Source of the DNA: Chara braunii
Lineage: Eukaryota; Streptophyta; Charophyceae; Charales; Characeae
Length of the DNA stretch: 22,152 nt
Direction of reading: 5' to 3'
Assembly (NCBI GenBank): GCA_003427395.1
Contig: BFEA01000153.1
Span: forward strand, 2,789,907-2,812,058
In this document: positions 18,929 through 22,152 of the stretch, piece after piece
Numbering within the stretch: the stretch's first letter is position 1
Layout: each line of letters starts with the position of its first letter
Translations under genes and position numbers: made by a program
The notes under the pieces: model-generated
Databases searched by the model: none
What the model was told of the DNA's origin: nothing
What the model saw: the letters and a program-made list of their open reading frames with translations, nothing else

Positions 18929-20231
18929 TCATGTAGAAGGTCGCCACTCTGCCACCTCTTTCTGTTTTGGTGCTGGTCTGATCGTTCCGATCATTCCAAG
19001 CCCGGGATAGCCGAGTGATACGTACAGATCTAACGAAATTAGCTCGGCGGCTTCTTCCGTGGTGGCTAAGGCACTTCCCCCACCTTCTACTTCTTCCATC
19101 AAAGCTCCTACTCGTCCTGGTCCGTTAGCGATGGGGGCCGTGGCCATCGGCGCGACCCCGACATGTTGTTGAAGAGGCCTGTGAGGGCAATCACGGGCTA
19201 GATGCCCAGGTTGATGACATGCATAACAGACGTTCAGATTGCTTGCGACTCCTCCAAGAGCGGGTGTCGGGGCTAACCCTTGCTGAATCGGAGGGGCACG
19301 CACCGCAATGGGCCGCATGTTCCTCATCATGGCTTCCAACCGAGCATTGTGCTCTCGCTGCTCCTTTTTGCTTTCCTGAATTAGACTAACCAAGGTTTTG
19401 GTCAGCTCGAGTATGGCAGTTGATTCATTTGATCGTACGGGAGTCTCGACTGGGGGCGGGGGTGTCGTTCTTACAGGCGTTGGCATTACAGGGACGGGGA
19501 CACTCGGATCTCACTTGGAACTGGTCGTTTAGGGGCTATCTGTTCCATGTAGGTGACCGGACCTGACACAAACCCCATGTTTTCAAATTTGTTTTGCAGC
19601 ACAGCTAGTTCAGCTTTGGCTCTTATGAGTTCGGACGAATCTCCTTTCCTAGAGTAGTCTTCTCCTTCCAGGAAGTTCGCCGCGAACTTCCGTTCCATTT
19701 CTTCAGCGGCAGCCATGATCTGCTATAGCGTGTGATTGATGGGGGAAAACTGCTTTCGCAGCTTCGCCCTTATTGTTCGGCTGCGGAGTCCGTCTATGAA
19801 CAGATCTCTCCCTACTTGCTCGCCTCGCTCAGTTTTCACAAACATTCGGTAGAACCGGTTTCGATACTCTACGACGGATTCGAGAGTTTTTGCACCCGAT
19901 CCTTGATCATGTAAAGCGCTTGCTCTGGGTGAACGTAATGAAATCGATTCAGAAAGTCTCGTTCGAAGGTCTGAAGATTTACCCATACATAGGTACTAAA
20001 CCAGTGATGAGCGTCTCCTCCTAATCGAGCGGGGATGTTTACCTGAGCTTCGTTATCGTCGTATTGTTGCGCTCTAAGCGTGGCCAGCCATGCTCCTGAG
20101 AGATGGTGTGCTGGATCGAATAGATAGAGATCAAGTGGCGTCATGGGAGCCCGTGCTCGTGGGGCGGGTTGATTAGGATTCGGTTGATTAGCATTCTGTT
20201 GCGGATTCGGATTTTGCACATTAGAGGCCAT
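18929..20231 (-). pseudogene. Gag: capsid and CCHC nucleocapsid (broken)
   Basis: The start is ATG 20231 (MASNVQNPNPQQNANQPNPN), giving an Asn/Pro/Gln-rich N-terminus followed by a retrotransposon-gag capsid segment (PARLGGDAHHWFSTYVWVN, FERDFLNRFHYVHPEQAL, VVEYRNRFYRMFVKTERGEQ). Breaks are a 1-nt frameshift near 19870-19890 in an A-rich run, TAG at 19723-19725, and another frameshift near 19490-19505 that leaves TAA overlapping an ATG. A glutamine- and proline-rich part leads to the zinc knuckle CYACHQPGHLARDC (19187-19228, CX2CX4HX4C) that binds RNA. The frame ends with TGA at 18929-18931, immediately upstream of the in-frame protease. Gag would assemble into the virus-like particle in the cytoplasm. 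Motifs make the call firm. Confidence 0.88.
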
Positions 20232-20370
20232 ATTGGTTGCTCGTCGATTAGCCGATCTGCTTCGGGTGATGACAGGGTCCCGTCTATGCGCGTTCTGGGG
20301 GCGAGGCTGCCCTCGGTTAGCCAGATCACCTAATTAACGTGCTATTAATCCTAGGACCCAGCCACGTGTC

Positions 20371-20384
20371 GGGCTCCGATACCA
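20371..20384 (-). other. Primer binding site, initiator-Met-tRNA type
   Basis: The minus strand reads TGGTATCGGAGCCC. The common plant primer site is TGGTATCAGAGC, matching the 3' end of initiator methionine tRNA, so there is one change (A to G) in the first 12 bases. It lies about 140 bases upstream of the Gag ATG and abuts the LTR edge near 20385-20388, where the plus strand has CTCACGCCC, close to the TGTCACGCCC start seen in many plant gypsy LTRs. Confidence 0.75.
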
Positions 20385-21729
20385 ACCTCACGCCCAGCGC
20401 GACTTCCTGATCGGAGTGGGATGTGGGCCTGGAAGTGCGAAAAGGGGTGTGCCAAGGATTTTTGGGGGACGTGGAGTCCCAGATCCGAACTGGGATCTCC
20501 TGTGACAGGGTCTTTCGGGGGCACGAGTGCAATTTGGCGAAGAGGGCGTTTTCGGGTTACCAGCGCGGTTCGCTCAGGACCGAGCGAGCCATTGGTTTCG
20601 GGGACGGCGGTTCGGGGGTTGGTCCCTTCGGGGTAGGTGGGGTTCCGATGAGTTCGTCTGTCGGGAGTTGCCACGTGGCGCTGATCGTCGCACGTGCGGG
20701 CTAGGCCTTCGGAACTCCGGGGTTCTTTGATCGTCGCGCCATCGGCAGTTCCCGCAGGGTGTGCTGGGCCAATAGGGGGCTATGGCCGGCCACGGAACGA
20801 CACTGAGTTGATGGTACATAAGAAGAAGGCAGAAGGGAGGGAAGCTGGTGGTGATGACGACAAATCCCGAGTGGATGAAGTAGTAGGTATGGTCGGGAGA
20901 AGGGAAATCAGAGCACCGGGGGTCGCTAGAGGTGGCGCAGTGGAACTCCCGAGGACATAGTCGATTCTCAGTGTGGTAGGGGTATCGCTGTCTCAGGATT
21001 TCGTTTATCCAAGGGGTGAAGTAATCTGGGTCGTATGACGAGTCGGAATTCCAGGATCACGTCATTGTGTCATTGCGGTATTATGAGTTGCCTAAGGGCA
21101 GGTCCGCGGCGATTGCGATTGCCGCATGCGAGCACGTGAAGGCCACGCAACTGGCGTCGGACTTACGCATGCTCGTGCGGGCGACTGCGCCGTTGCGGAT
21201 TCTGGGATGGGGTACCTGCGATCGATGGTCCTGACAAGTCGACGCCCGGGGATATGTGTAAGTGTGCAACTCCGATCACGTTTTACACGTGTCCTCGCGC
21301 GACGTTCGCCAAGCCCGGCATCCGATCGTCAAATCACTCTGTGTTGTTCTGAGCATGCAAGATGCAACGATCACAACCAGCTCGATCAAAAGACAAGCAG
21401 AGACAAAGGCAGGATTATCGATTGCGCAAAATCCCGATTCTACACACGAGTGCGTCGAATGCGACCAACAAAGGCAAAGACAAGGGTTCCTCAGCAAAAA
21501 GATAGGCAATCAAACATGGCATCTATTCATCCATCCATTCCGTCATCATACACATAACACATTAGAGATGGGAGAGTCGCGAGGGCAAATGTGAGCAAAA
21601 AAAACCAGGTCCAAATTTCGAGAAATTGAAAAGAACGGCCAAACTGCCCGAAGACGAAATCAAAATTTATGTACACAAGACAGGAGGGAGAAAAGATAAG
21701 GAAACAGCAAAACCGCGTCCATCAACCTC

Positions 21730-21731
<2 letters not shown>

Positions 21732-21772
<41 letters not shown>
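21732..21772. repeat. (CT)n microsatellite within the 5' LTR
   Basis: About 20 uninterrupted CT units. As the minus strand is GA-rich here, the presumed retrotransposon leader RNA would contain a long (GA)n tract. It lies about 75 bases before the segment shared with the 3' LTR, and the 3' copy lacks it at the equivalent place. Confidence 0.95.
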
Positions 21773-21775
<3 letters not shown>

Positions 21776-22040
21776 CTTCTTCTTCGATGCGGACAGTCCG
21801 TCGTCTCGCACCAACCCACGAAGCCGTCACCCCGCTTAGTCCTTTCGCACCCGTCAGGTTCGCCCGCGCCCATAGTCTGTCATGGCCCGCGTCAACCCCG
21901 TGCGTTTGGCACCAGCTCGTTGGGTCGCCCGACTCCTGCTCTACTCACCTCTTACTTCGCTCGTGTGCCGACCCTTCCTGATCGCGCAACCCCAAGCTTC
22001 CAACAGCTGGTTAAGAGAGAAAACTAATCGCGCAGCCGAA

Positions 22041-22047
22041 ATTTATA
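22041..22047 (-). promoter_or_regulatory. TATA box, 5' LTR
   Basis: TATAAAT on the minus strand, identical to the box in the 3' copy. It would start transcripts roughly 30 bases downstream (near 22010), giving a leader of about 1.6 kb before the primer site, which is long. The start site itself is inferred. Confidence 0.5.
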
Positions 22048-22152
22048 GCGTGCAAGCATGCGCGAAGAACACGAAATTACAAGACTTAGAAGAAGGGAAG
22101 GGGGATGAAATTGCCTACGTCTGCATGGTATGATCGCGGCGTCGGGGACGTA

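Larger units (their letters stand above)
11582..22152 (-). mobile_element. Ty3/gypsy LTR retrotransposon with extra 3' ORFs (decayed)
   Basis: Reading right to left: long terminal sequence, primer binding site (20371-20384), Gag with CCHC knuckle, protease (DSG), RT (YMDD), RNase H remnant, integrase (HHCC and DDE), accessory ORFs, and terminal sequence again. RT-RNase H before integrase defines Ty3/gypsy. No chromodomain is visible at the integrase C-terminus. A direct repeat at 11582-11888 and 21846-22152 (about 94% identical over the first 200 bases by eye) represents parts of the two LTRs. The element runs past the right edge, so its full length is unknown but exceeds 10.5 kb. Stops, frameshifts and an internal deletion make it non-autonomous. 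Confidence 0.88.
20385..22152 (-). repeat. 5' LTR, incomplete at the window edge
   Basis: It starts beside the primer site and continues past the right edge, at least 1,768 bases. The 21846-22152 part matches the 3' copy at 11582-11888, with about 12 differences in the first 200 bases by eye. The segment 20385-21845 has no match that I can see near the 3' copy. Open frames inside (for example 20351-20674 minus, 21126-21557 plus) carry no known domain and are treated as chance. A (CT)n run lies at 21732-21772. Confidence 0.6.

Noticed and set aside
20351-20674. Minus-strand 107-codon frame upstream of the primer site
   Set aside because: Pro/Arg-rich GC-driven openness inside the LTR, crossing the primer site; no motif.

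Overview
This is a gene-poor stretch of eukaryotic, plant-lineage nuclear DNA built mainly from two decayed retrotransposons in opposite orientations. I see no intact host gene, no rRNA or tRNA gene, no CRISPR array and nothing bacterial. A plant-type L1-like LINE, a Ty3/gypsy element with an initiator-Met-tRNA-like primer site, microsatellites and long non-coding spacers all point to a streptophyte. From memory, the gypsy protein resembles families I associate with charophyte algae such as Chara. That is recollection only; the sequence does not prove the species.

Layout. Bases 1-266 hold four tandem copies of a unit of about 67 bp, running off the left edge. Bases 267-3689 are AT-rich non-coding DNA with a degenerate repeat of about 120 bp and several strong inverted repeats. 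Bases ~3690-9913 are a near full-length LINE on the + strand: ORF1 remnant, AP-endonuclease, reverse transcriptase, C-terminal zinc motif, 3' UTR and A-rich tail. Stops and frameshifts break it throughout. Bases 9914-11581 are spacer. Bases 11582-22152 are a large Ty3/gypsy element on the - strand, so it reads right to left: 5' LTR (20385 to beyond the window), primer binding site, gag with a CCHC knuckle, protease, reverse transcriptase, damaged RNase H, integrase, then extra ORFs, then a truncated 3' LTR.

The most unusual part is the 3' third of the gypsy element. Integrase is followed by two accessory ORFs, each joined to the frame before it by a 4-nt ATGA stop/start overlap (14800-14803 and 14321-14324). 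A third open frame (12788-13420) overlaps the end of the second one. This looks like a termination-reinitiation cassette carrying proteins of unknown function. The first accessory ORF (160 aa) is fully intact, although gag, pol and the acidic second ORF all carry nonsense or frameshift lesions.

In life the gypsy genes would have acted as one unit: transcription from a TATA box in the 5' LTR, priming of reverse transcription by a tRNA, particle formation by Gag, and maturation, copying and integration by Pol. This copy can no longer move by itself.
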